Positions 1 through 8,594 of a stretch of DNA of 64,000 nt are shown here, piece after piece (within the stretch, counting starts at the first letter, position 1; each line of letters starts with the position of its first letter). The notes under the pieces were generated by a model. That model was not told the origin of the DNA. It was given only the letters and a program-made list of their open reading frames with translations, and ran no database searches. Made by a program: the position numbers and the translations under genes. The DNA comes from Alloboseaceae bacterium BT-24-1 (GTDB taxonomy: Bacteria; Pseudomonadota; Alphaproteobacteria; Rhizobiales; Beijerinckiaceae), in contig JAOYTL010000009.1 of NCBI GenBank assembly GCA_025846845.1, positions 266,180 to 330,179 on the forward strand, in the 5' to 3' direction.

Positions 1-2
1 TG

Positions 3-1106
3 ACGGCCTGGGCGGGGACACCGCTGCAGAAGGTCCAAGAAGCGGCCGCGGAAGCCGGATTCCTTTGCGGCATCGATCTCGGCGCGCGTGGCTCTTGCAC
101 AATCGGCGGCAACGTCGCCACGAATGCAGGAGGGAACCGGGTTCTTCGATATGGGATGACCCGGCACAACGTGCTCGGCCTGGAAGCCGTACTCGCCGAT
201 GGGACCATCGTATCGTCGATGAACAAGATGTTGAAGAACAACGCGGGGTACGACTGGACGCAGAACTTCATCGGCACGGAAGGCACGCTGGGCGTTGTCA
301 CGCGCGTGGTCCTGGGGCTGCATCCGCACCCGGGGGAGATTTCGACCGCCTTCCTGAAGGTCGCGAACTTCGCCGCTGCCGTTGCCGTTCAGCGGGCGCT
401 CGAGCGCGCCTTGCCCGGAAGGTTGATGGCGTTCGAGGCCATGTGGCCGGAGGTGATGGCGTTGTCCGAACACGCGTTCGGATTGAAAAGCCCGTTCGCC
501 TTGCATGACGGCATCTCGCTTTTGGTCGAGGTGGAAGCGAGTGGCGGCGAGATCAATGCCTTGGAAAGCAGCCTCATGGGGCTTTATGAGCAAGGTACCC
601 TCTCCGACGCCGTTATCGCTCGTTCCGAATCGGACCGCCTGGACTTCTGGCGCTTTCGCGAGACGCCCTACGAATATCGCAATCGGTTCGGCACCATGGT
701 CTCGTTCGATGTGAGCTTGCCGCGCGCTTTGCTGGAGCGAGCGACGGACGTCATCCGCACGCAGGTCGGCGGCACGTGGCCGGACGCCATCGTGGCCATT
801 TTCGGCCATTTGGCGGACTCGAACGTGCATGTGATCGTGCTGAGATCAGATCCGACCCCAGAAGGCCTCGACCCGGTTGAGCGCATCGTTTACGGCACCG
901 TCGGCGAATACGGAGGCTCCATCTCCGCCGAGCATGGGATCGGCCGCAAGAAGCGGGCTTTCCTGCACAGCCGCAGCCCTGCGGAAATCGGGCTTATGGA
1001 ACGTCTCAAGGAGACCCTTGACCCACTCCGTATACTCAATCGAGACCGCGTGCTTGGAACTCGGAAGACGAGTTATGCGGCAAACGGCGTCAGCTCGTCT
1101 GGCTGA
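3..1106 (+). CDS. FAD-binding oxidase (GlcD/D-lactate dehydrogenase type), 5' end outside window
   Basis: This is the C-terminal 367 residues of an FAD-linked 2-hydroxy-acid oxidase or dehydrogenase. The reading frame is open from base 3, so the true start lies upstream. The early segment IGGNVATNAGGNRVLRYG is the conserved FAD pyrophosphate-binding stretch of the PCMH-type flavoprotein fold. The late segment SAEHGIGRKK is the family's C-terminal signature, in which the histidine approaches the flavin. Family members oxidise D-lactate, glycolate or D-2-hydroxyglutarate in the cytoplasm and pass electrons to quinone or cytochrome. The substrate cannot be named from sequence. An aminotransferase follows 240 bases downstream, which would fit keto-acid or hydroxy-acid handling, but the gap is long for one operon. 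Confidence 0.88.
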   Translation, partial: TAWAGTPLQKVQEAAAEAGFLCGIDLGARGSCTIGGNVATNAGGNRVLRYGMTRHNVLGLEAVLADGTIVSSMNKMLKNNAGYDWTQNFIGTEGTLGVVTRVVLGLHPHPGEISTAFLKVANFAAAVAVQRALERALPGRLMAFEAMWPEVMALSEHAFGLKSPFALHDGISLLVEVEASGGEINALESSLMGLYEQGTLSDAVIARSESDRLDFWRFRETPYEYRNRFGTMVSFDVSLPRALLERATDVIRTQVGGTWPDAIVAIFGHLADSNVHVIVLRSDPTPEGLDPVERIVYGTVGEYGGSISAEHGIGRKKRAFLHSRSPAEIGLMERLKETLDPLRILNRDRVLGTRKTSYAANGVSSSG

Positions 1107-1345
1107 TCCGTGCGGCCGTGGCCGGAAGAATGCCGGGATCGGATCTTCTGATGCGCAAAAATCTTGCATCGGGAAAGGTCAAATAGAGCGCTCGCGTCGG
1201 GCATCCTCCAATATAGTTTTCCGCTGCGGCTGGTCGCTACTTCGGCGATGGGTCTGACCAGCTCCTGGCGCGTCGCCGATCATCGCCATCTCGAAAGTCC
1301 TTCAGGTCCGACCTTCGGCGCCGGCTCTGCTAACGGAAAGCCCCG

Positions 1346-2455
1346 ATGTCCAAAGAGGCGTGCGAATTTCAATTCCCGGCTCACGTGGTCGCACTTGCCG
1401 AGAGCCGGGCCGGCGAACGCCACATCGAGCAATGGCGTGCGGAGGGCGGGCTCAGCGCGCTTAACCAGAACGAGGCCGCCGACCTGCCTTCCCCGGCGGT
1501 GACGGCCGCGGTCGCCGACGCTCTTCGCCATGCCAACCGCTACCCGGACCATCGCGGCAGGCTGCTTCGGGAAAAGCTGGCAGAAAAGCTGAACGTGCAA
1601 CAAGGCCAGTTGATCCTGGGCAACGGGAGCTACGAGATTATCGCCATGCTGCTGCAGGTGGCACTGAGTACAGGCTCCGAGATCGCGGCACCGGATCCCA
1701 CCTATCGTCGCTATCTCGAATCCTCGCTCTTGGCGCAGGCCAACTACCATCCGATCCCGCTGAGGGCGGATGGGTGCAACGATCCGGAAGCCCTGGCGGC
1801 CGCTGCACGGACGGCAAACGTCGTCGTTGTCTGCACTCCGAACAACCCGACGGGCGCCGCACTGACACGAGCGGAGTTCCGACTGATATCTGATGCTATT
1901 CCCTCGGACCACCTCCTGGTCGTCGACGAGGCATACGGCGAATTCTCCCGTGCTGAAGGTGGGCTGGATGCGATCAAGGAGCTGCGTGGAAGCTCGCATC
2001 CATGGGTCGTCATCCGCACCCTGTCGAAAGCGCATGGGCTTGCCGGCATACGTTTCGGCTATGCGATTGCGAGCCACGCTCGCATCGTCGACATGGTGGA
2101 CGGCGTGCGCGGCCTGTTCAACGTGGGGCGCGTGACGCAGGCGGCGGCGCTTGCGGCGATCGAGGACGAACAATGGTCGACCAAGATCGTCAAGCGGACG
2201 ATCGCGGAACGGGAGCGGATGCGGACTGCGCTGCTGGATGCCGGTTTCGAGAGCATGCCAAGCGCCACGAACTTCCTCGCGGTGCGAACGCGGCGCAAGG
2301 GTCGGGACGTCCAGCAAGGCCTCCGCGCTTCCGGCATTCTGACGTCGTTGATTCCCGGACGCGGCTACGAGGACGTCGTTCGGATCAGTGTCGGAACGGC
2401 GCAGGACACCGATCGGGTCGTTGCAGCCATCACTGCTGCCGGGCGTGGGGACTAG
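1346..2455 (+). CDS. PLP-dependent aminotransferase, class I/II (HisC-like)
   Basis: This 369-residue fold-type I aminotransferase is of usual length for histidinol-phosphate aminotransferase-like enzymes. It shows the NNPTGA cofactor-pocket motif, the VVDEAYGEF segment whose Asp contacts the pyridine nitrogen, and TLSKAHGLAG with the Schiff-base lysine at residue 228. A C-terminal RISVGT segment supplies the substrate-carboxylate arginine. HisC itself is normally in a histidine operon. Here the gene lies between a flavoprotein oxidase and a GNAT gene, so a catabolic or broad-specificity role is more likely. The 5' start was kept at the ATG at 1346. A long open frame on the opposite strand is only its shadow. 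Confidence 0.9.
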   Translation: MSKEACEFQFPAHVVALAESRAGERHIEQWRAEGGLSALNQNEAADLPSPAVTAAVADALRHANRYPDHRGRLLREKLAEKLNVQQGQLILGNGSYEIIAMLLQVALSTGSEIAAPDPTYRRYLESSLLAQANYHPIPLRADGCNDPEALAAAARTANVVVVCTPNNPTGAALTRAEFRLISDAIPSDHLLVVDEAYGEFSRAEGGLDAIKELRGSSHPWVVIRTLSKAHGLAGIRFGYAIASHARIVDMVDGVRGLFNVGRVTQAAALAAIEDEQWSTKIVKRTIAERERMRTALLDAGFESMPSATNFLAVRTRRKGRDVQQGLRASGILTSLIPGRGYEDVVRISVGTAQDTDRVVAAITAAGRGD

Positions 2456-2606
2456 CCACCCGCGCGCCTTCTAAGGAGCGGGCGTTTCTCTACTTCAAAA
2501 AACCGCCGAAAAGGTGTCCGGGCGGTCGGTTGAGCCGAGCTCGCAGCCGACGCCTCCGATTGTTCGCCATAGTCGCTGACGACAATCGCGCGTTCGGGAT
2601 CGCCCG

Positions 2607-3455
2607 CTAACCCAGCGCGTGCGCAGCGAGGCCAAAGACCGAAACGTCGGCTGCGACGGCCGGCATCGAGCCGAAGGCCATCGTCCGCGCTCCGTCCATC
2701 CTCGGCATTCCCAGCCCATTCAGCCAACGAGACAAGCTCTCGTCACCCGCAAGATCGACGCGCGCGAATTTGCCAGCGCACTGCACCAACCAGTGTTGGA
2801 TCAGGATCTGGGCAGCGGGTCGATCCATGGCGACGACAGGGCCGATGCACCAGCCGCGACCGAACTCGCGCAGCATGGCGAAGCCGGCCGGCATCCCGTC
2901 CCGGAGCAACATCGCGCACTGCGCATTAGGGACAAGCGCCGTCATCACCTTGGCTTTGTCCGACCCGCTCGCCCGGGAATAGAAGTCTTCCGGGAAGTGA
3001 TCGGCAGCGGACGCGTGACGTATGGTCTCGCCGGACGCCAGCGCCGGCGGCTCGACTGCCGGCACCGGACCCTGATGCTGATACAATTCGCCAACCTCTT
3101 CGAAACCCAACTTGCGATAAAGCGGAACTCCGCTTTTCGTCGCCTGCAGAAGGATTGCGCTGCCGTCGAGACGCACCATCATTTCCTGCATCAGCCTGCG
3201 ACCCAGTCCCTTGCCCTGCTGTGTATCGTCGACGATCACCATTCCCAGGGTGGCCAGTCCCGGGCCGTGTCGAAAGGCCATGACCGTGCCTTGGACCTGG
3301 CCATTCACGACGGCGACCAGCCCTTCGCCAACGGAAAACAGAAAATCCCAGTCCAGCTTACGGTGCGGCCAGTTGATCTTCGCGGACAGCAACGCAGCCG
3401 GGCCGAGATCCTCGCGCTCCATAGACCGAATCCGGACGGGGGTTTCGCTGTTCAT
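2607..3455 (-). CDS. GNAT family N-acetyltransferase with second C-terminal domain
   Basis: This 282-residue cytoplasmic protein has an N-terminal acetyl-CoA-binding GNAT fold. The VIVDDTQQGKGLGRRLM segment around residues 75-95 is the Q/RxxGxG/A pyrophosphate-binding loop, and LYRKLGFEEVG near 110 is motif B. The second half (about residues 135-280) resembles the extra domain found in YitH-like two-domain GNATs. It starts 12 bases after the stop of a short minus-strand frame, so the two may have been cotranscribed. The substrate is unknown. It is convergent with the aminotransferase gene. Confidence 0.82.
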   Translation of the reverse strand: MNSETPVRIRSMEREDLGPAALLSAKINWPHRKLDWDFLFSVGEGLVAVVNGQVQGTVMAFRHGPGLATLGMVIVDDTQQGKGLGRRLMQEMMVRLDGSAILLQATKSGVPLYRKLGFEEVGELYQHQGPVPAVEPPALASGETIRHASAADHFPEDFYSRASGSDKAKVMTALVPNAQCAMLLRDGMPAGFAMLREFGRGWCIGPVVAMDRPAAQILIQHWLVQCAGKFARVDLAGDESLSRWLNGLGMPRMDGARTMAFGSMPAVAADVSVFGLAAHALG

Positions 3456-3467
3456 ATCGTGCGTCTC

Positions 3468-3893
3468 TCATTCAATCGCGATACGCGGGTTGTTCGGCGT
3501 CCAGTTGCCGACGGACAGAGAGGCCAGGTGCGCACTCGCGGCCTCCGGATCGCTCTCCCGCATCTGGCGATACGCGGCCTCGGCGATCTCGGGGCGTGTG
3601 GCACCGAGAAGATATTGCAAATACGACGATTGGAGCGCTGAAATCGCCGCCTCAATTTGCAAGATTGTCTCGTCGAGGGGCCCATGAAGCCCGCCGCCGC
3701 TGTCCAACATCGCATCCGGCGCATGGAGCGAGACGGACCCATCCGTGGCAATGTCTCCATCGTGGATCCGGGCTCGCTCGGACAACGCATAATTGTTTTC
3801 TTGGTGGAGGAGCTGATCAGCGAAACCGCCGCAGGCATCCACGCTGCCAGGTCGACCTTTCACAGCCGCCTCGGAGGTCAGCAATGCTGTCAT
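3468..3893 (-). CDS. Unrecognised protein, probably N-terminally truncated
   Basis: This 141-residue frame lies 12 bases upstream of the GNAT gene on the same strand. I do not recognise a family. The part from about residue 22 onward (HQENNYALSERARIHDGD to the C-terminal SVGNWTPNNPRIAIE) is regular and soluble-looking, with an amphipathic helix around LQIEAAISALQSSYLQYLL. The first 10 or so codons lie antisense to a recognisable Lrp/AsnC fragment on the other strand. The N-terminus has therefore probably been replaced by a deletion junction near 3840-3870, and what remains is the C-terminal part of a longer gene. Confidence 0.4.
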   Translation of the reverse strand: MTALLTSEAAVKGRPGSVDACGGFADQLLHQENNYALSERARIHDGDIATDGSVSLHAPDAMLDSGGGLHGPLDETILQIEAAISALQSSYLQYLLGATRPEIAEAAYRQMRESDPEAASAHLASLSVGNWTPNNPRIAIE

Positions 3894-4065
3894 GCCGACT
3901 TCATGCTGGTGGTGCTTGGTACCTACGATGGAGGCCTACGAGACGTTGACGAGGCGATTGTTCTTCGCCAGCCCCAACATACGCAAGTTCAAGACCTTCG
4001 TGGCCATGGATTGGGTAAAGGTAGGACCCACCGTGGCGATCGAGAGATCGGCGCGTTCGGAATGA
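3868..4065 (+). pseudogene. Remnant of an Lrp/AsnC-family regulator (ligand-binding domain only)
   Basis: Translation from about 3868 gives QQCCHADFMLVVL. One extra base near 3918 moves the frame, after which VPTMEAYETLTRRLFFASPN and FKTFVAMDWVKVGPTVAIE run to a stop at 4063-4065. This matches the C-terminal RAM domain of Lrp/AsnC regulators: the DFML beta-strand, the AYETLTRRLF helix and the KTFVAM strand ending in a KVGP tail. The helix-turn-helix half is absent. The piece is a frameshifted leftover with no function of its own. The LysR gene ends close by on the other strand. Confidence 0.72.
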
Positions 4066-4094
4066 CGCCCCCAGTCGCTCTTCGAGTTACGACC

Positions 4095-5054
4095 CTAGAA
4101 TCGTATTTCGCTCAGGTCGTGAGGCATCATCTCCTTGAAAATAGGTAGGTAGATTTCCTTGAAAACGCTCCGCGACGCATCTGCGATCAGGGCCGGAAGC
4201 GCACCCAGTTCCCCGTTTCGCGCGACTATCGTGATCGTCCTACGGATCTCCGGGCCCGGAAACCTGCGCAACTCGGTATTCGATAGGTGATTTAGGCTAC
4301 GGGCCACCGAGGTCGGCGGAAGCATCGCCCAGCCAAACCCGTTACCCACCATCGCGGTGACCGAATCCACGCTGTCGAAGGTATAAGCGTGATCGGGCTC
4401 GATCCGCATCCGTCTAAGGTGGCGTTCGATCCTCTGGCCCAGATCACTGTTCGGGCTGTTTCGAACAAAAGGGACCGTCTGAGCGTAATCCTTGAATTCA
4501 GAGGCATCGGCGAGGCTGGGAGCGCCCCTCGGAACCAGCAGTAAGAACGGTTCGTCGAGCACCTCGTGCTGCTCCAACCCACCCGCGTCCTCAAAGAAGT
4601 TTGCCGCGATCAAGAGGTCCAAGGTCCGCTCCTGGAGGCGTCGGCGAAGTCCGCTGTTGAAGTCGGTAGCGATCGAAAACCCGCGGACTCTTTTGCTCAG
4701 CCCGTGGATGAAACGCGGCAGGAAGTGCACGGCAAGCGACTCGATCAAGCCGATCCGGAGGTTGGGTAGCGCGCCGCCGCCAAGGCGCACTTCCGTGTCC
4801 ATGGTCCGGGCCTGCCGAATGAGCATCTCGGCATGACGACGGACGATGTCGCCGAGAACCGTAGGCACCGACGGCCTGTGGCTGCGGTCCAGCAGCGAGG
4901 CACCGAAATGCCGCTCCAGTTCGGCCAACGCGTGGGACACCCCGGAAGGCGTGATCCCGATATCCCGCGCGGCCTCGGAAAGGCTTCCCCGCTCGCAGAT
5001 AGCAACGAAGGTCGCCAGCTCGCGCATGTGCAATGCGAGGAAGGGTTTGTCCAT
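4095..5054 (-). CDS. LysR-type transcriptional regulator
   Basis: This 319-residue LysR family regulator has an N-terminal winged helix-turn-helix at about residues 10-68 (GSLSEAARDIGITPSGVSHA, then the ERHFGASLLDR wing). A periplasmic-binding-protein-like effector domain runs from about 95 to 300. The gene is divergent from the first ureohydrolase gene with 309 bases between starts, the usual arrangement in which a LysR protein controls the neighbouring operon and itself. The natural coinducer would then be a substrate or intermediate of the guanidino-compound cluster. That link is inferred from position only. Confidence 0.92.
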   Translation of the reverse strand: MDKPFLALHMRELATFVAICERGSLSEAARDIGITPSGVSHALAELERHFGASLLDRSHRPSVPTVLGDIVRRHAEMLIRQARTMDTEVRLGGGALPNLRIGLIESLAVHFLPRFIHGLSKRVRGFSIATDFNSGLRRRLQERTLDLLIAANFFEDAGGLEQHEVLDEPFLLLVPRGAPSLADASEFKDYAQTVPFVRNSPNSDLGQRIERHLRRMRIEPDHAYTFDSVDSVTAMVGNGFGWAMLPPTSVARSLNHLSNTELRRFPGPEIRRTITIVARNGELGALPALIADASRSVFKEIYLPIFKEMMPHDLSEIRF

Positions 5055-5363
5055 CCTGACGTCGATAGTGAAGACCGCTCATGCTTTCAATGATTGATTC
5101 TCACATTATTCCATGCCGGCATCCATTCCACCCGACTAAGCCACTGGATTCAATGAGGAAATCGACCAACGACGGCTGCGGGCCGAAATCCATGCGCGGG
5201 AGCAACTCGTTGCCTAGCGGGATGGTTCCGAGATACTGCTCTTAGCCGACCAACTCGGGGCTGGCGGCTGACGTCGGATAACTTTTGCGGACATCCGAAG
5301 TGCTTCATCCGCTTTTCACCACAAGATGCTTCTGCAGAAAATAAACGGCCAAGGATAGGTTTC
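5055..5363. promoter_or_regulatory. Divergent control region between LysR gene and ureohydrolase operon
   Basis: This 309-base gene-free gap lies between two divergent starts. A perfect 10-bp palindrome ATGCCGGCAT lies at 5113-5122, close to the LysR start. An AAGGA ribosome site at 5351-5355 precedes the GTG at 5364. A LysR-type T-N11-A operator would be expected here, but I cannot single one out. No small gene is evident. Confidence 0.4.
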
Positions 5364-6320
5364 GTGTTACATAATCTAACCTCCGCCCCCGTACATGGGC
5401 ATCGGACATTCCTTTTCTCGGAACTCCAGCTAGATCTCGACAATCTAAACGCCGATATTGCGTTTCTTGGCATCCCTTTCGGTCATCCTTATACTATACG
5501 CAACGTCTCGAACGATCAGTCCAATGGGCCGACCGCCGTCAGGCAAGCGTCGGATCGGGTCTCCCGATCGCTGGAGCGCTATGATTTCGACGTCGGGGGC
5601 CCACTGTTCGACGACAGGCCCGTACGCATGGCCGACTGTGGCGACGTCATCGGGGAGATGCACGACCCCGCCTCGCATTCCCGGCGCGCGGAGGAGGCGG
5701 TGCGGAAAATTGTCGCCGCGGGCGCCCTTCCACTGATCATGGGCGGCGACCACGCTATCCCCGTCCCAGTGCTGAGAGCGTTAGACGACCAAGGTCCCCT
5801 AGTTCTCGTGCAACTCGACGCCCACATCGACTGGCGAGATGACGTGGACGGCGTTCGGGAAGGATTGTCCAGCCCGATACGGCGCGCCTCAGAGATGGCG
5901 CATGTGGGCGAGATCTTCCAGATCGGGATCCGTTCACAGGGCAGTGCGCGGCGTGCGGACGTAGAGGCTGCGAGAGCCTACGGTGCGCAGATCATCACAT
6001 CATACGAAGTGCACGACGACGGGATGGCGGCCGTTCTGGATCGCATTCCCGACAACGCGAGATACTACCTCACCATCGATGCCGATGGCCTCGATCCATC
6101 GGTCATGCCGGCCGTCGAGGGACCCGCGCCCGGCGGCATCACCTTCCACCAGGCTCGGAAGCTTATCCACGGCCTGGTGCGAAAGGGTCGCGTGGTGGGC
6201 ATGGATATCGTCGAGATCACCCCGTCGCGGGATGTGGACCGCATCAGCGCCATCACGGCGGGGCGGCTTTTTGCCAATCTCATCGGCGCAACAATCAGAG
6301 CAGGCTATTTCGAGAAATGA
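5364..6320 (+). CDS. Agmatinase/ureohydrolase-family hydrolase, copy 1
   Basis: This 318-residue member of the arginase/agmatinase family hydrolyses a guanidino group to urea (or a related amidine) at a binuclear Mn or Ni site. Metal ligands are visible as GGDH (H130), DAHID (D152, H154, D156) and TIDADGLDP (D239, D241). DIVEITP supplies E284, equivalent to the guanidinium-binding Glu of arginase. The start is GTG with AAGGA 8 bases upstream. The last codons overlap the next gene by 4 bases (ATGA). A second gene of exactly the same length and similar sequence lies at 13882. True SpeB is not assured: the residues flanking the active site (GPAPGGITFHQ) differ from the usual TPEPGGL, so the substrate is open. 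Confidence 0.88.
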   Translation: MLHNLTSAPVHGHRTFLFSELQLDLDNLNADIAFLGIPFGHPYTIRNVSNDQSNGPTAVRQASDRVSRSLERYDFDVGGPLFDDRPVRMADCGDVIGEMHDPASHSRRAEEAVRKIVAAGALPLIMGGDHAIPVPVLRALDDQGPLVLVQLDAHIDWRDDVDGVREGLSSPIRRASEMAHVGEIFQIGIRSQGSARRADVEAARAYGAQIITSYEVHDDGMAAVLDRIPDNARYYLTIDADGLDPSVMPAVEGPAPGGITFHQARKLIHGLVRKGRVVGMDIVEITPSRDVDRISAITAGRLFANLIGATIRAGYFEK

Positions 6321-7147
6321 CGCGGCTCGTCGACAAAGCCGTCTCGGACCAGCGATCGCCGACCTCGCAGTCGGGCGAGCGAGATACGCGCACACTTTCT
6401 GGAACCTGGTTCGACAGGACACGATACCACCCTGCCATCACACGTATCTGGGAGCCTCGGGTACATCGCATGTTCCGAGGAAACACGTGGCTGATCGAAG
6501 GCCGCGACGCCGATCTCGTGATCGACTTCGGCTTGGGGGTGACGTCGCTGACCAATGCCCTGGACCGGGATGTCGGAAAACCCGTTATTGCGTTGGCCAC
6601 TCATGTCCACGTCGACCACGTTGGATGCCTCCACGAGTTCGAGGACCGGTTGGGCCATGGATCGGAAGCCGCTTACTTCCAGCGGATGCCCGACGAATTC
6701 ACCCTCGCTCACTTGGTCCGCACGACGCCCGACGCCGCGGGTGAAGAACCTCCTGCAGGATGGAAATGCGAGGATTTCGAGCTTCGTCCCGCTCCGCTCA
6801 CGCGGATTGTGGCTGATGGCGACGTCATCGACCTCGGGGACACCTTTTTTCGTGTCGTTCACCTACCAGGGCATTCCGCAGGGTCCATTGGCGTTCTCGA
6901 CGAGGCCCGCAAGCTCCTGTTCAGCGGTGACGCCATCTACGAGGGAAGGCTGCTGGACGGCTTTCCTGGATCGTCGGTGGACGACTACGTCGGGACCATG
7001 AGGAGACTGATCTCCATGAACGTTGAGACCGTGTTCGGCGGGCACGGCGAGCCAATCTCGGGGGGAAGGATGAAAGCGATCGCCGCGGGTTACATCGCTG
7101 ACCGCGAAGCTGGCGGCCGCGAGCCGTTCGTACCTTCGATCGCCTGA
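6317..7147 (+). CDS. MBL-fold metallo-hydrolase
   Basis: This 276-residue metallo-beta-lactamase-fold protein has the HxHxDH zinc motif at H96, H98, D100 and H101 (ATHVHVDHVG). Further ligands come from LPGHSAGS, the SGDAIY aspartate and GGHGEP near the C-terminus. It is translationally coupled to the upstream ureohydrolase by a 4-base overlap. Such enzymes cleave lactones, thioesters or cyclic amides in the cytoplasm. In this operon it could open a lactam or lactone intermediate, but that is inference. Confidence 0.88.
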   Translation: MTRLVDKAVSDQRSPTSQSGERDTRTLSGTWFDRTRYHPAITRIWEPRVHRMFRGNTWLIEGRDADLVIDFGLGVTSLTNALDRDVGKPVIALATHVHVDHVGCLHEFEDRLGHGSEAAYFQRMPDEFTLAHLVRTTPDAAGEEPPAGWKCEDFELRPAPLTRIVADGDVIDLGDTFFRVVHLPGHSAGSIGVLDEARKLLFSGDAIYEGRLLDGFPGSSVDDYVGTMRRLISMNVETVFGGHGEPISGGRMKAIAAGYIADREAGGREPFVPSIA

Positions 7148-7216
7148 GGCCGCATTCTGAAAGCGCTTGCATTCGCGGTCGCGGACGATTTTTCCCTTCT
7201 TTGGAGATTGTGAAAA

Positions 7217-8443
7217 ATGGATCGCCTTTCGTACTCGACGAGTTCCCTGCCCGGTTGCGACCGGCATCCAATTCCCGGCGCGGTCAGGCACAGGGAGAGG
7301 CTTTTTCTCAGTGGATCGAGCGCCGTCCAGTCAGATGGCTCGATCAAAGGGGGCAGCGATCCTGCGGCGCAGACCCATGCAGCGTTGGACCGCCTGGAGA
7401 CTGCCCTGGATGCGGCCGGCGCCTCACTGGACAATATCACGAAGCTGACGACCAGCATCGTGGATCGCGGCTATCGGGCGGAGGTCTACCGTGCTTTGAG
7501 CCAGCGGCTCGCCAAGGCGCGCCCCGTCAGCACCGGGTTGGTCGTCTCGGCACTGCCGCGTCCCGATCTGATCGTGCAGATCGATGCCGAGGGCATCATG
7601 CCCGAAAACCCGCTGCGGTTCACTCGCCCCTACTCCTTCGAAAATTGGCATGGCCAAGGCTTCCCATGGACGGGCTCGATGGCGATCCGTTCCGATGTCG
7701 AGGTCTTCGTGCGCGGCCAGACGGGGTCGGGACTGGACCACAGTGGGATAATGGCCAAAGGACGCGGCTTGGATTCTGCCGCCGATCAGGCGGAACTGGC
7801 CATGACAAACCTGTCGATCCTTTTGCAGGAGGCAGGAACATCCTTGGACGATGTCTGCAAGATCACCGTCTATATCAGCGATCGAGTGTACCGGCCCGCT
7901 GTCTATCCGGTACTTGGTCGGCATTTTGGTGAAATCCGCCCCGTCTCGACGGGCATCGTGACGACGGCTTTCGCAAGTCCCGAGATTCTTTTCGAGCTAG
8001 ACGTGGTCGTTCTCCCGCAGAATGGCGGCGATCGGCACCTGCGTCTGCGGCCCTATGATTCCGCAGACGCCTATTACGGCTCGCAACGGCAAGGACTCGG
8101 CTCGAAGCTCTGCATGGCTGTGGTCGCCGGAGACCGCGTGATCTTGCGAGGGCAGACAGGCATGGACCTGGAGCATGTGCTTCGCGGCGCCGGTGACGCC
8201 AGCGCCCAGGCGGAGCAGGCGATGGACAACGTCGCGGAGCTATTGGGCGAGGCTGGAGCCACGCTCGACGATGTCGTCAAGGCAACGGTCTACGTGACCG
8301 AACCCGACTACCTGGCGGGCGTGAACGCCTCTGTCTTGAGACGCTTTGCCAATCCGCCTGCGTTCACCTCGTTTGTGGTGAAGGGACTGGCGAGCCCGGA
8401 ACTGCTCATGGAAGTCGACATCGTCGCGGTCAAGCGGGCCTGA
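7217..8443 (+). CDS. Triple-domain RidA (YjgF/YER057c/UK114) protein
   Basis: This 408-residue protein is about three times the usual length of RidA. Each third carries the family's strand-helix pattern: LFLSGSSAVQ, ..TALDAAGASLDNITKLTTSI, then RPVSTGLV in the first; VFVRGQTG, ..LLQEAGTSLDDVCKITVYIS, then RPVSTGIV in the second; VILRGQTG, ..LLGEAGATLDDVVKATVYVT, then FTSFVV in the third. RidA trimers hydrolyse reactive enamines or imines made by PLP enzymes and flavoprotein oxidases. A covalent triple would fold as a self-contained pseudo-trimer. The arginine that binds the carboxylate in active RidA appears as RPVST in domains 1 and 2 but is replaced in domain 3 (PPAFTS), so the three sites are probably not equivalent. 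Confidence 0.85.
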   Translation: MDRLSYSTSSLPGCDRHPIPGAVRHRERLFLSGSSAVQSDGSIKGGSDPAAQTHAALDRLETALDAAGASLDNITKLTTSIVDRGYRAEVYRALSQRLAKARPVSTGLVVSALPRPDLIVQIDAEGIMPENPLRFTRPYSFENWHGQGFPWTGSMAIRSDVEVFVRGQTGSGLDHSGIMAKGRGLDSAADQAELAMTNLSILLQEAGTSLDDVCKITVYISDRVYRPAVYPVLGRHFGEIRPVSTGIVTTAFASPEILFELDVVVLPQNGGDRHLRLRPYDSADAYYGSQRQGLGSKLCMAVVAGDRVILRGQTGMDLEHVLRGAGDASAQAEQAMDNVAELLGEAGATLDDVVKATVYVTEPDYLAGVNASVLRRFANPPAFTSFVVKGLASPELLMEVDIVAVKRA

Positions 8444-8594
8444 GGACCCGAGGGTCTAAGCGCTGGTGAGGTCGGATCCTGATGACCGGCGTCTCCGATG
8501 CACTTCCGCGACGTTCACCGGATTGAACGAACGGACCACTCCCACCAGTGGAAATCGCAGTCCAATACAAACGTAACAAAAGAAGGGGAAAGTG

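Noticed and set aside
1280..2317. A 345-residue minus-strand frame opposite the aminotransferase
   Set aside because: Arg/His/Pro-rich antisense noise; the catalytic lysine and NNPTGA motif are on the plus strand.
2619..3641. A 340-residue plus-strand frame opposite the GNAT gene
   Set aside because: Antisense shadow; the GNAT acetyl-CoA loop is clear on the minus strand.
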